Source: Catenulispora yoronensis (GTDB taxonomy: Bacteria; Actinomycetota; Actinomycetes; Streptomycetales; Catenulisporaceae). From it: a DNA stretch of 64,000 nucleotides. The DNA lies in NCBI RefSeq assembly GCF_039531695.1, contig NZ_BAAAQN010000057.1:16940-80939 (forward strand). The letters are read 5' to 3'. This document shows positions 15,791-24,992 of the stretch, piece by piece (the stretch's first letter is position 1; each line of letters begins with the position of its first letter). The notes under the pieces were generated by a model. That model searched no databases. It had not been told where the DNA came from and saw only the letters and a list, made by a program, of their open reading frames with translations. The position numbers and the translations under genes are program-made.

Positions 15791-18499
15791 ATGCCGATCC
15801 CACCTCCTCGTAGCAACTCACACCGCGGACGCCCTGATGGCGAGCGGCCCGATTCCCGTCGCCGGGGCGGGACCGGGCGGGACCGATCCGATCGGGACCG
15901 GCTCGATCGTGACCGCCCCGACCGGGACCGGCTCGATCAGGGCCGATCCGACCAGGACCGACCCGACCAGGGCCGCCTCGATCAGGACCGATCCGACCGG
16001 GACCGGCGACCTGACCAGGACCGGCTCGACCGCGATCGCCCGGACCGAGCTCATTCCGTACCCCAGCGTCCGCGCCCCGACGGCGACCCCGCGCCGAGGG
16101 TCCGGCCCGGCGAGATCGCGCCCACGCCGCCGAGCCCCGGGCGTCCGCCGCGTGGTCCGAGCCGGCCGCCGCGTCGGCCGCCGGTGCGGCATCGGCCGGT
16201 CAAGGCCCGTACTCCGCGCAGTCACTGGGTCCTGATGGGCGCCATGACTCTGGCGCTGGCCTCGATGCTGCTGCTCGGCGGCATCCTGGACCACCAGGTC
16301 GGCGGGGAGGGCACCGGCGGTCCGCACCGGCCGTTGGGCGCCGTGGGCGTGCCGCCGGAGATGGCGGCGGGCGGGCCGGTCGTCGACACCCGCTCCGGCA
16401 GTCAGCGTTCGCTGTCCGCGCAGCCCGGCAAGGTGGCGCTCACCTTCGACGATGGCCCCGATCCGCGCTGGACCCCGGAGGTGCTCGCGGTCCTGGCCAG
16501 GCACCACGTGCCGGCCACGTTCTTCCTGATCGGCGCGCACGTGGCGCAGTACCCGGGGCTGGTGCACGACGAGGTGCGGGCCGGGGACGAGGTCGGCGTC
16601 CACACCTTTACCCACGCCGACCTCGCCACCGAGCCGGCCTGGCGCCGGGACCTGGAGTTCTCCCAGACCCAGTCGGCGATCGCCGGGGCCGCCGGGGTGT
16701 CGACCCCGCTGCTGCGGCCGCCGTATTCCTCCGAGCCCGACGCGCTGGACCGGCTGGACTGGGCCGCCCTGCAGGACGCCGGCAAGCACGGCTACCTGGT
16801 GGTGCTCACCGATCGGGACAGCGAGGATTGGCGGCGCGACGGCGTCCAGAAGATCGTCGACAACGCGGTCGCGCCGGTGGTGGAGTCGAGCGCGGCAGCC
16901 GCTGCTCCGCCGACCGCGGCGGCTGGCACTGCGCCAAGTGCGAAGCCAGGTACTGCGCCAAGCGCGAAAGCAGGCACCTCGCTAAGCGCGGCGGCAGGCA
17001 CCCTGCCGACTGCCGCGGCCGACACGGTTCCAAGCCCCGCGGCCGGCACCCCGCCGCCCGGCTTCGTCCTGATGCTGCACGACGGTGGCGGCGACCGGTC
17101 CCAGACCGTCGCGGCGCTGGACCGGCTCATCCCGGCGTTGCAGGCCCGCGGCTACACGTTCGCGACCGTCAGCGCCGCCGTCGGCGCTCCCTCGCCGATG
17201 GTGCCGGCCGGGACTGGCGCGCGCTGGAAGGGCGAGGCGCTGATCGGTGCGGTGGAGGTGTCGGGGTTCGTCGTGCACTGGCTCGGCTGGGCGGTGCTTG
17301 CCGCCGGGGTCGTGGCTGGCGCCCGGATCCTGATCCTGCTCGTCGCGGCGCGCCGTCATAAGAAGCGGCGGGCCGCGCCGTGGGGACCGCCGGTGCGGCG
17401 CCCGGTGTCGGTCATCGTGCCCGCCTACAACGAGGAGGCCGGGATCCGGGCGACTGTGGAGTCGCTGTCCGCCAGCCGGCACCCGATCGAGATCATCGTG
17501 GTCGACGACGGCTCTACCGACCGCACCGCCGCCGTGGTGGAGGAGCTCATCGCCCGGCGGCGTCTGGGCCTGCCGCCGCTGCGGCTGATCCGCAAGCCCA
17601 ACGGCGGCAAGCCGTCCGCGCTCAACGCCGGCGCGGCGGCGGCGCGCGGCGACCTGCTGGTGATGATGGACGGCGACACCGTCTTCGAGCCGGAGACCAT
17701 CGCCTGGCTGGTGCAACCGTTCGCCGACCCCTCGGTGGGCGCCGTGTCCGGCAACGCCAAGGTCGGCAACCGTCAGGGCATCCTGGGGCGCTGGCAGCAC
17801 ATCGAGTACGTCGTCGGCTTCAACCTGGAGCGCCGGATGTACGACCTGGCGGGCTGCATGCCGACGGTGCCCGGCGCCGTGGGGGCGTTCCGGCGGGAGG
17901 CGCTGACCCGGGTCGGGGGCGTCAGCGACGACACCCTTGCCGAGGACACCGACCTCACCATGGCCGTGATCCGGGACGGCTGGCGCGCGGTCTACGAGGA
18001 GCGCGCCGTGGCCTGGACCGAGGCCCCGACCTCGCTGCGGCAGTTCTGGCGGCAGCGCTACCGCTGGTGCTACGGCACGTTGCAGGCCATGTGGAAGCAC
18101 CGGAGCAGCGTGCTGCGCGGCGGTGCCGAGGGCAGGCTCGGCCGGCGCGGCCTGACCTACATGTTCTTGTTCCAGGTGCTGATGCCGTTGCTGGCGCCGG
18201 TGGTCGACGTGCTGGCCGTCTACGGCCTCGTGTTCGACAACGCGGCGCGGGTCGGGGCGGTGTGGCTGGCGTTCCTGGCGGTGCAGGCCCTGATGGCCTT
18301 CTACGCCTTCCGGCTGGACGGCGAGCGCGCGACGGCCCTATGGACGCTGCCGCTGCAACAGGTGGTGTACCGCCAGTTGATGTACCTAGTGGTAATCCAC
18401 TCACTCGTCACAGCGGTCGTCGGGACCCGTTTGCGGTGGCAGCGGATGCAGCGCTACGGCAGTCTGGGCACTCCCGCCGCAGGTCAGCAGCATGTTTAG
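15791..18499 (+). CDS. Polysaccharide deacetylase-glycosyltransferase family 2 fusion
   Basis: A 902-residue membrane enzyme. Residues 1-140 are cytoplasmic, with an 11-unit DR-rich repeat. A transmembrane helix lies near 147-167 (MGAMTLALASMLLLGGI), then a NodB polysaccharide deacetylase domain: VALTFDDGPDPRWTPEV, GVHTFTHADLA, LLRPPYSSEP, and FVLMLHDGGGDRSQTV. A second membrane span lies near 497-520, then a GT2 domain: SVIVPAYNEEAG, VVDDGSTDRT, VMMDGDTVFEP, EDTDLTM, and QRYRWCYGTLQAMW. C-terminal membrane helices follow. GT2 would polymerise a beta-linked aminosugar chain and NodB would deacetylate it outside. An Ala/Ser/Gly/Pro repeat interrupts the NodB fold (about 16920-17060). ATG 15791 lacks a clear ribosome site. 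Confidence 0.9.
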   Translation: MPIPPPRSNSHRGRPDGERPDSRRRGGTGRDRSDRDRLDRDRPDRDRLDQGRSDQDRPDQGRLDQDRSDRDRRPDQDRLDRDRPDRAHSVPQRPRPDGDPAPRVRPGEIAPTPPSPGRPPRGPSRPPRRPPVRHRPVKARTPRSHWVLMGAMTLALASMLLLGGILDHQVGGEGTGGPHRPLGAVGVPPEMAAGGPVVDTRSGSQRSLSAQPGKVALTFDDGPDPRWTPEVLAVLARHHVPATFFLIGAHVAQYPGLVHDEVRAGDEVGVHTFTHADLATEPAWRRDLEFSQTQSAIAGAAGVSTPLLRPPYSSEPDALDRLDWAALQDAGKHGYLVVLTDRDSEDWRRDGVQKIVDNAVAPVVESSAAAAAPPTAAAGTAPSAKPGTAPSAKAGTSLSAAAGTLPTAAADTVPSPAAGTPPPGFVLMLHDGGGDRSQTVAALDRLIPALQARGYTFATVSAAVGAPSPMVPAGTGARWKGEALIGAVEVSGFVVHWLGWAVLAAGVVAGARILILLVAARRHKKRRAAPWGPPVRRPVSVIVPAYNEEAGIRATVESLSASRHPIEIIVVDDGSTDRTAAVVEELIARRRLGLPPLRLIRKPNGGKPSALNAGAAAARGDLLVMMDGDTVFEPETIAWLVQPFADPSVGAVSGNAKVGNRQGILGRWQHIEYVVGFNLERRMYDLAGCMPTVPGAVGAFRREALTRVGGVSDDTLAEDTDLTMAVIRDGWRAVYEERAVAWTEAPTSLRQFWRQRYRWCYGTLQAMWKHRSSVLRGGAEGRLGRRGLTYMFLFQVLMPLLAPVVDVLAVYGLVFDNAARVGAVWLAFLAVQALMAFYAFRLDGERATALWTLPLQQVVYRQLMYLVVIHSLVTAVVGTRLRWQRMQRYGSLGTPAAGQQHV
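15881..16048 (+). repeat. 15-bp codon-scale repeats in deacetylase-GT2 N-terminus
   Basis: Eleven pentapeptide units of the form [DG]R[SLP]D[RQ] (residues 31-86; one unit has six residues). They make a highly charged, alternating Arg/Asp cytoplasmic segment ahead of the first membrane helix. Confidence 0.85.
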
Positions 18500-18738
18500 G
18501 AATTATTGCGCGGGGGTGTAACGCCAGCGAAGGCTGTGACGCCTATATGTCGGCGAGAAGGTGGCATCTCGTACAGCGTTCGGCTCCGGAACCCGTCGCC
18601 CATTCCCGGCGGGAACCGGAGCCGAATGCTTATCCGGGGTTATTTGATGCCTATTCAGTACCTATGCGGAGAACGTGGGCTCAGGGTCCGCTAGGCGCTC
18701 GCTCGGTGCTGCTCGGTGCTGCTCGGTACCACTGCCGC
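18500..18738. other. Intergenic region without recognised gene
   Basis: 239 bp between the deacetylase-GT2 gene and the convergent APH-like gene. It contains three copies of GCTCGGTGCT/GCTCGGTACC near 18700-18730 and no strong terminator with a T-run. No gene is seen. Confidence 0.5.
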
Positions 18739-19776
18739 TCAGTGCCCGTTGGTGTCAGCCATCATCGACTGGAACATCTCGCGATCGGCCGCCAGCCACA
18801 CCGTCAGCGCCTCCAGCTTCCTGAGTCGGCTCGCGACGTCGTCGAGCTGGGCCCGGGCCACGCGCCAGCGGCTCGCCCGCCACAAGACCCCGGCGACTGA
18901 GCGGGCTAGCAAGAGCGTGGGTATGGCGTCGATCTCGGCGATCTCCAGCGGGCGGGCCGAGGCGTAGCCCCGCGCCAGGGCCGAGGTGTGTGCCAGCCAG
19001 TCGGGCCGCTCCCAGGCGCCCGAGTTGAACAGGGCGGCGAGGAAGTCCTGGACCCGGAAGCCCGACCCGGCGAATTCGAAGTCGAGGATCCCTATGATCT
19101 CGCCTGTTCTAGGGTCGGCCAGCACGCTGTCCGCGGCCAGGGCGCCGTGGATGACCTGCACCGGAAGCTCGGCGAGCAGGCTCGGCCAATCGCGGGCGAC
19201 GCGCCGGGCCGCCGTCTCCAGCACCGTCGTACGCTCCGCGCCGATCCCCGACCCGCGCAGCTCGGCACACAGCGCGGCGACGGCCGGAGCGCCGGGCACG
19301 CGCAGCGGGTCGCCCCGCCAGTCCCGCACCGTCTCTTGGAGCGGAACCCGGGCCAGCGCGCCGTCCAAGAGTCCGACTGCCCGGCCGAAGCGCCCGAGCG
19401 CCGGCTCGTCCGCGAGGTCGGGGCGCGTGCCGGGAAGCCACGGACTCAGACTCGCGGGTCCGGCCGGGGACTTGACCACCGTCTCCCCGTCCAGGGCCGG
19501 CATCGGTTCCGGGACTCGGAACGGAAGGCCTGCTTGCCGTACCCGCCGCAGTACCGCGTGCTCGGCCTGGACCTCGGCCGGCGACAGGGACTGGCTCACT
19601 CTCAGCACCAGGCGCTCGGTCCCGCGGCCGACGAGAAAGGTCTGGTTGTTCGTCCCCTGATCGATGCCACTGATGACCGTCTCGCCCTCCAGCCCCCAGG
19701 AAGACAACAGTTCGGCCACGATTTCCGGCTCCACGCTCACCTGGCCACTCTTCCCGCCCCGCTCCGGAAAGTCCAT
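18739..19776 (-). CDS. APH-fold phosphotransferase-like protein with altered catalytic loop
   Basis: A 345-residue protein with the aminoglycoside phosphotransferase/homoserine kinase II fold: ISGIDQGTNNQTFLV (nucleotide loop), RLVLRVSQ, HAVLRRVRQAGLPFRVPEP, and LDFEFAGSGFRVQDFLAALF (metal-binding DFE). The Brenner loop, normally HGDLxxxN, reads HGALAADS at about residues 210-217. The catalytic Asp is therefore Ala and the Mg-binding Asn is Ser, so normal kinase activity is doubtful. Start ATG 19776 is chosen; GTG 19740 with GGAAGAG upstream is equally possible. It is divergent from kptA, about 40 bp away, which suggests shared regulation or function with RNA repair; the link is inferred. Confidence 0.75.
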   Translation of the reverse strand: MDFPERGGKSGQVSVEPEIVAELLSSWGLEGETVISGIDQGTNNQTFLVGRGTERLVLRVSQSLSPAEVQAEHAVLRRVRQAGLPFRVPEPMPALDGETVVKSPAGPASLSPWLPGTRPDLADEPALGRFGRAVGLLDGALARVPLQETVRDWRGDPLRVPGAPAVAALCAELRGSGIGAERTTVLETAARRVARDWPSLLAELPVQVIHGALAADSVLADPRTGEIIGILDFEFAGSGFRVQDFLAALFNSGAWERPDWLAHTSALARGYASARPLEIAEIDAIPTLLLARSVAGVLWRASRWRVARAQLDDVASRLRKLEALTVWLAADREMFQSMMADTNGH

Positions 19777-19814
19777 TGCGTCCACCCGGGCCGTTGCGGG
19801 ACCTTGGTCGCACA

Positions 19815-20372
19815 ATGAATGAGAAGGATATGGTCCGCTTGTCGAAGCGGATGTCGAACTGGCTCCGCCACAACCCCGAGGCGATCGGTCTCACCATGGA
19901 CGAGGCCGGGTGGGTCCTCGTCGACGACCTGCTGTCCCAGGCCGCGGCCCACGGCCGCACGTTCACCCGTGAGCAGCTCGACCACGTCGTGGCCGAGAAC
20001 AACAAGCGCCGATTCGAGTTCGACGACACCGGCACCCTGATCCGCGCCCGCCAGGGCCACTCGGTCCCGGTGGAGCTCGGCTACGAACCGGCCGAGCCGC
20101 CCGAGGTGCTGTACCACGGCACCGGCCACGGGTCCGTCGCCGAGATCTGGCGCAGCGGTCTGCTGCCGATGGCGCGGCACGCCGTGCACCTGTCGCCGGA
20201 CACGGAGACGGCGGTGAAGGTCGGCGGTCGGCATGGACGGCCGGCGGTGCTGGCGGTGGCCGCCGCGCGGATGCACGCGGACGGGCACGTGTTTTATGTC
20301 ACCGGGAACGGGGTGTGGCTGGTCGATGCCGTGCCGCCGACCTATTTGAGTACTGTGTCGGGGGTCGGCTGA
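19815..20372 (+). CDS. kptA: RNA 2'-phosphotransferase KptA/Tpt1
   Basis: A 185-residue enzyme that moves an internal RNA 2'-phosphate (left at a ligation junction) to NAD+, releasing ADP-ribose 1'',2''-cyclic phosphate and nicotinamide. The start is ATG 19815. Family motifs are present: RLSKRMSNWLRHNP with the active-site Arg-His pair near residues 16-17, GWVLVDDLL, and KRRFEF. YHGT lies near residue 100, then GLLPMARHAVHLSP and HADGHVFYVTGNGVWL. It is the usual bacterial length. It lies 116 bp upstream of hen1 in the same direction, so it belongs physically to the RNA repair island. This makes sense if the neighbouring ligases leave 2'-phosphate junctions, as yeast-type tRNA ligation does. 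Confidence 0.92.
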   Translation: MNEKDMVRLSKRMSNWLRHNPEAIGLTMDEAGWVLVDDLLSQAAAHGRTFTREQLDHVVAENNKRRFEFDDTGTLIRARQGHSVPVELGYEPAEPPEVLYHGTGHGSVAEIWRSGLLPMARHAVHLSPDTETAVKVGGRHGRPAVLAVAAARMHADGHVFYVTGNGVWLVDAVPPTYLSTVSGVG

Positions 20373-20488
20373 AATCGGCTGAGACCCACTATGGGATCCC
20401 GCCTGGGGCTTTTATATTCAGTTATTGACTGGTGGTTATCTTTCGATACTGACTTGCCCGCCCCCGGCGCCTCAGCCACGATCGTCAA

Positions 20489-22429
20489 ATGCTCCTGACG
20501 ATTACCGCGACGCCGCCGGCCGACGCCGACTGGCCGGCCAGCGACCTGGGGTACCTGCTCCACAAGAACCCGGAGCGGGTCCAGGTCTTCGACGTGACCT
20601 ATGGCAGGGCTCACGTCTTCTATCCGGTGGCCGACCAGCACCAATGCACCGCCGCGCTCCTGCTGGAGGTGGACCCGGTCGCTTTGGTCCGCGGCAAGGG
20701 CCGCAACACGCCGGACTTCGCGCTGTCGCAGTACGTCAACGACCGCCCCTACGCCGCCTCCTCGCTCCTGGCCTCCGCCCTCGGCCGCGTCTTCCGCACC
20801 GCTCTGCGCGGGCGCTGCGACCAGCGTCCGGAACTGGCCGCCACGCCGCTTCCGCTACGCATCGAGGTGCCGACGCTGATCTGCCGGGAGCCCGAGCTCG
20901 CCGCCGAGCTGTTCGAGCCGCTGGGATGGACCGTCGCCGCGGAGCAGGTTCTGCTGGACCCGGCCTTCCCCGACTGGGGCGCCTCCCGCTACACGAGCCT
21001 GACCCTCACCGGCACCCTCCGCCTGACCGACGCGCTGTCGCACCTGTTCGTCCTGCTGGCCGCCCTCGACGGGTCGAAGCACTACTGGGTCGCCGACGAC
21101 GAGGTCGACAAGCTGGTCCGCGTCAGCGGCGGCTGGCTCGGCACGCACCCGATGCGCGGCATGATCGCCCGCCGCTACCTCGCCCGCCGCCAGCCGCTCG
21201 TCCGCGAGGCCTTGGCCCGCCTGGCGGAGGTCGACGACGTCGAGCCGGAGGCTTTGGACAACGCGGTCGGGTTCGAGTTCGAGGAGGAGAGCGACGACGC
21301 GCAGGTGCCGCAGACCCAGGCCGCGCCCGATGACGCGCGCACGCCGCAGGCCACGCTTGACGATGCGCACACGCACACGCCGCAGGCCACCCTCGACGCC
21401 GCGCACGCGCCGCAGTCTCAGACGGCTCCCGACGCCGCGCACACGGCGCAGGCCACGCCCGACGCCGCGCGCACGCCGCAGGCCACGCACACGCCGCAGA
21501 CCGCGCCCGACGCCGCGCACACGCCGCAGTCTCAGGCCGCGCCCGATGGCACGCACACGCCGCAGGCCCAGACCACGCTCGGCGACGTACACACACCCCA
21601 CCCACCCAGGGGGCTCGACCACCCAGAAGGAGAAGGCGCGCCCGGAATCGTTGCTCCAGCGTCGGCCGCCGAGTCGATCACGGTCAATGAATCCGACCCG
21701 AAGTTGCGCCAGGCGAGTGAACGCAAGCAGAGCCTGGCCGCCGCGCGTCGTCTGGCCGTTGTCGCCGCGCTCCACGAGGTTGAGGCGGCCCGTGTGCTGG
21801 ACCTGGGCTGTGGCGAGGGTGCGCTGCTGCGTGACCTGCTCAAGGAGCGTGCCTTCACCGAGGTTGTCGGCATCGATGTCTCGGCCCGCGCGTTGCAGAT
21901 GGCTGCGCGCAAGCTGCGTGTCGATCGGCTTCCCGAGCGGGTCCAGGCGCGTCTGACTCTGCGTCAGGGCGCCCTCACCTACACCGACGCGCGCCTGGCC
22001 GGCTACGACGCCGCCGTGCTGATGGAGGTCATCGAGCACGTCGACCCCCATCGCCTCTCCGCCCTGGAGCACGCCGTCTTCCGCGCCGCGCACCCCCGGG
22101 CGGTCGTTGTCACGACCCCGAATGCCGAGTTCAACGTCCGCTACGAAAGCCTCGAAGCCGGGCGCTTCCGCCACAGCGACCACCGCTTCGAGTGGACGCG
22201 TGCTGAGTTCCGGGCCTGGGCCGAGCGCGTTGCCGCCGCCCATGGCTACGACGTCCGCTTCAAGCCGGTCGGCGAGGAGGATCCGGAGCTGGGGCCGTCG
22301 ACGCAGCTGGCGCTGTTCACTGTCGGCAAGGGCGCCGCCGAGCGCACAACCGCGCCCGCGCCCGAATCCGCGCCCGCTGCCACCGCCCCCGAACCCACCG
22401 CACCTACAAAGGAGGCCGACGATGTCTGA
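20489..22429 (+). CDS. hen1: Hen1, 3'-terminal RNA ribose 2'-O-methyltransferase
   Basis: A 646-residue bacterial Hen1, which methylates the 2'-OH at the 3' end of broken RNA before sealing so that the junction resists the same ribotoxin. Residues 1-260 are the Hen1 N-terminal domain (MLLTITATPP, LGYLLHKNPERVQVF, GRAHVFYPVA), known to activate Pnkp ligase. Residues about 420-620 are the SAM methyltransferase: VLDLGCGEGALL at 436, then the Mn-binding EVIEH (E513, E516, H517), VVTTPNAEFNVRYE, and RHSDHRFEWTRAEF. A linker of more than 100 residues with Ala/Pro/Gln/His repeats joins them. The ATG lacks a Shine-Dalgarno in an AT-rich leader. The pnkp start overlaps the end by 8 nt. Confidence 0.95.
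   Translation: MLLTITATPPADADWPASDLGYLLHKNPERVQVFDVTYGRAHVFYPVADQHQCTAALLLEVDPVALVRGKGRNTPDFALSQYVNDRPYAASSLLASALGRVFRTALRGRCDQRPELAATPLPLRIEVPTLICREPELAAELFEPLGWTVAAEQVLLDPAFPDWGASRYTSLTLTGTLRLTDALSHLFVLLAALDGSKHYWVADDEVDKLVRVSGGWLGTHPMRGMIARRYLARRQPLVREALARLAEVDDVEPEALDNAVGFEFEEESDDAQVPQTQAAPDDARTPQATLDDAHTHTPQATLDAAHAPQSQTAPDAAHTAQATPDAARTPQATHTPQTAPDAAHTPQSQAAPDGTHTPQAQTTLGDVHTPHPPRGLDHPEGEGAPGIVAPASAAESITVNESDPKLRQASERKQSLAAARRLAVVAALHEVEAARVLDLGCGEGALLRDLLKERAFTEVVGIDVSARALQMAARKLRVDRLPERVQARLTLRQGALTYTDARLAGYDAAVLMEVIEHVDPHRLSALEHAVFRAAHPRAVVVTTPNAEFNVRYESLEAGRFRHSDHRFEWTRAEFRAWAERVAAAHGYDVRFKPVGEEDPELGPSTQLALFTVGKGAAERTTAPAPESAPAATAPEPTAPTKEADDV
21295..21600 (+). repeat. Degenerate repeats encoding Hen1 inter-domain linker
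   Basis: In-frame, imperfect units of roughly 11-13 codons of the type TPQATLDDAH / TPQTAPDAAH run between the Hen1 N-terminal and methyltransferase domains. Copies share ACGCCGCAG and GACGCCGCGCAC blocks. The result is a flexible Ala/Pro/Gln/His-rich tether. Confidence 0.8.
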
Positions 22430-24992
22430 CCTTCCCGTCCCGGAACTCTCCCTCGTCGTCCTCGTCGGTACCAGCGGCTCCGGCAAGTCGACCTTCGCTC
22501 GCAAGCACTTCCGCCCCACCGCCGTCGTCTCGTCCGACGCCTGCCGCGGCATCGTCGCCGACGACGAGAACGACCAGGCCGCCACCCCCGACGCCTTCGC
22601 CCTCCTGCACCACATCGTCGGCATCCGCCTGCGCCGCGGCCTGCTGACCGTCGTCGACGCCACCAACGTCCAGGCCAAGGCCCGGGAGGCCCTGGTCAAG
22701 CTGGCGCGCGAGTACGACGTGCTGCCGGTCGCGATCGTCCTGGACGTCCCCGAGCGGACCTGCGTCGACCGCAACGCCGCCCGGCCCGACCGCGCGGACC
22801 TCCCCGCGCACGTCGTCTCCCGCCAGCGTCGCGAGCTGCGCAGCGGCCTGCGCAACCTCTCCCGCGAGGGCTTCCGCAAGGTGCACGTGCTGCGCGGCGT
22901 CGAAGAGGTCGACGAAGCCGTCATCACCTACGAGAAGGCCTACAACGACAAGCGCGAGCTCACCGGCCCCTTCGACGTCATCGGCGACGTTCACGGCTGC
23001 CGCTCCGAGCTGGAGTCGCTGCTCGCCGCTCTCGGCTACACCATGCTCCGCGACGACCGCGGACGCCCCGTCGACGCCGTCCACCCCGACGGCCGCACCG
23101 TCGTCTTCGTCGGCGACCTCGTCGACCGCGGTCCGGACACTCCCGGCGTGCTGCGCCTGGCGATGGGCATGGTCGAGGCCGGGCACGCGCTGTGCGTCAC
23201 CGGCAACCACGAGAACAAACTGGTCCGGGCCCTGGATGGCCGCAAGGTCAAGGTCGCCCACGGCCTGGCCGAGTCGCTGGCGCAGCTCGATGCCGAGGAT
23301 GAGGACTTCCGCAAGCGTGTCCGCGCCTTCTGCGACGGTCTGATCAGCCACTACGTCCTGGACGACGGCAAGCTCGTGGTCGCGCACGCCGGTCTGAAGG
23401 AGGAGTACCACGGCCGTGCCTCCGGCCGCGTCCGCTCGTTCGCGATGTACGGCGAGACCACCGGCGAGACCGACGAGTTCGGCCTGCCCGTGCGCTACCC
23501 CTGGGCCAACGACTACCGCGGCAAGGCGACCGTGCTGTACGGCCACACCCCGGTCCTGGACCTGGAGTGGGTCAACAACACCCTGTGTCTGGACACCGGC
23601 GCGGTGTTCGGCGGCCGGCTCAGCGCCCTGCGGTACCCCGAGCGCGAGCCGGTCTCGGTGCCGGCCGAGCAGGTCTGGTACGAGCCGGTGCGCCCCCTGG
23701 AGGCCACCACCTTCGCCTCCGCCTCCGGCGTGGTGCGCCGCGACCCCGGCGTGCTGGACCTGGACGACGTCCTGGGCCGGCGCGTCGTCGAGGCCCGCCA
23801 CCTGGGCCGGGTCACCGTCCAGGAGGAGAACGCCGCCGCCGCGCTCGAAGTGATGAGCCGCTTCGCGGTGGACCCGCGCTGGCTGGTGTACCTGCCGCCG
23901 ACGATGGCCCCGTGCGCGACCTCGACGCTGCCCGGCTTCCTGGAGCACCCGGCCGAGGCGTTCCAGGCCTACCGCGAGGAGGGCGTCAGGGAACTGCTGT
24001 GCGAGGAGAAGCACATGGGCTCGCGCGCCGTGGTCGTCCTCGCCCGCGACCCGGACGCCGCCCGGAGCCGCTTCGGCGTCGACGACGGCAGCACCGGCGC
24101 CGTGTACACCCGCACCGGACGCCCCTTCTTCGACCGCCCGGAGCAGATCGAGGCGATTCTGGCCCGGGTCCGCGCCGCCGCCGACACCGCCGACCTGTGG
24201 TCGGCGCTGGACACCGACTGGCTGCTGCTGGACTGCGAGCTGCTGCCCTGGTCCGCCAAGGCGATGGGGCTGCTGCGGGACCAGTACGCCGCCGTTGGCG
24301 CCGCGGCGCGCACCGCGCTGGCCGCCGCCACGTCGGTGCTGACCGCCGCAGTGGCGCGCGGGCTCGACGTCGGCGACCTCGCCGCGCGCCAGGAACGCCG
24401 CCTGGCCGACGCCGATGCCTTCACCGCCGCCTACGGCCGCTACTGCTGGCCGGTGGACGGTCTGGACGGCCTTCGCCTGGCGCCGTTCCAGGTGCTGGCG
24501 TCGCAGGGGGCGAACCACGCCGTCGGCAAGGGCAACGCCTGGCACATCGAGCTGGCCGACCGCCTGGTCGCCGCCGATCCGGAGTTCTTCACCCGGACCG
24601 AGCGCCGCGTCGTCGACCTCGACGACGAGGCGTCGGTAGCCGAGGCGACGGACTGGTGGCTGGCGCTGACCGGGGCCGGCGGCGAGGGCATGGTGGTCAA
24701 GCCGCTGCACGGCTTCACTCCTGGCAGCCGCGGCCCGGTGCAGCCCGGGGTGAAGTGCCGGGGACCGGAGTATCTGCGGATCATCTACGGCCCCGCATAC
24801 CTGGAGCCGGAGAACCTGGAGCGGCTGCGGAAGCGCGGCCTGGGGCGCAAGCGCTCGCTGGCCAGCCGTGAGTACGCGCTCGGGCTCGAATCGCTGGAGC
24901 GGTTCGTCGCCGGGGAGCCGCTGTGGCGGGTCCACGAGGCGGTGTTCGCCGTGCTGGCGCTGGAGTCCGAGCCGGTGGACCCGCGGCTTTAG
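22422..24992 (+). CDS. pnkp: Pnkp, polynucleotide kinase-phosphatase-ligase
   Basis: An 856-residue bacterial RNA repair enzyme, ATG 22422 behind AAAGGAGG and overlapping hen1 by 8 nt. It has three domains in the usual order. The 5'-kinase has P-loop GTSGSGKST at residues 16-24. The 2',3'-phosphatase of calcineurin type shows FDVIGDVHGC, FVGDLVDRGPDTP, CVTGNHENKL and YGHTPV. The ligase-type adenylyltransferase has KHMG with nucleophile Lys530 (EEKHMGSRAV), then TRTGRPFF, DTDWLLLDCELLPW and GEGMVVKPLHG, followed by a C-terminal module. It heals 5'-OH and 2',3'-cyclic phosphate ends and, with Hen1, seals them. The length is normal and all motifs are intact. Confidence 0.96.
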   Translation: MSDLPVPELSLVVLVGTSGSGKSTFARKHFRPTAVVSSDACRGIVADDENDQAATPDAFALLHHIVGIRLRRGLLTVVDATNVQAKAREALVKLAREYDVLPVAIVLDVPERTCVDRNAARPDRADLPAHVVSRQRRELRSGLRNLSREGFRKVHVLRGVEEVDEAVITYEKAYNDKRELTGPFDVIGDVHGCRSELESLLAALGYTMLRDDRGRPVDAVHPDGRTVVFVGDLVDRGPDTPGVLRLAMGMVEAGHALCVTGNHENKLVRALDGRKVKVAHGLAESLAQLDAEDEDFRKRVRAFCDGLISHYVLDDGKLVVAHAGLKEEYHGRASGRVRSFAMYGETTGETDEFGLPVRYPWANDYRGKATVLYGHTPVLDLEWVNNTLCLDTGAVFGGRLSALRYPEREPVSVPAEQVWYEPVRPLEATTFASASGVVRRDPGVLDLDDVLGRRVVEARHLGRVTVQEENAAAALEVMSRFAVDPRWLVYLPPTMAPCATSTLPGFLEHPAEAFQAYREEGVRELLCEEKHMGSRAVVVLARDPDAARSRFGVDDGSTGAVYTRTGRPFFDRPEQIEAILARVRAAADTADLWSALDTDWLLLDCELLPWSAKAMGLLRDQYAAVGAAARTALAAATSVLTAAVARGLDVGDLAARQERRLADADAFTAAYGRYCWPVDGLDGLRLAPFQVLASQGANHAVGKGNAWHIELADRLVAADPEFFTRTERRVVDLDDEASVAEATDWWLALTGAGGEGMVVKPLHGFTPGSRGPVQPGVKCRGPEYLRIIYGPAYLEPENLERLRKRGLGRKRSLASREYALGLESLERFVAGEPLWRVHEAVFAVLALESEPVDPRL

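Noticed and set aside
22404..24935. 843-codon open frame on the minus strand opposite pnkp
   Set aside because: It is the antisense shadow of a gene with all Pnkp motifs; high GC at third positions keeps the opposite frame open.
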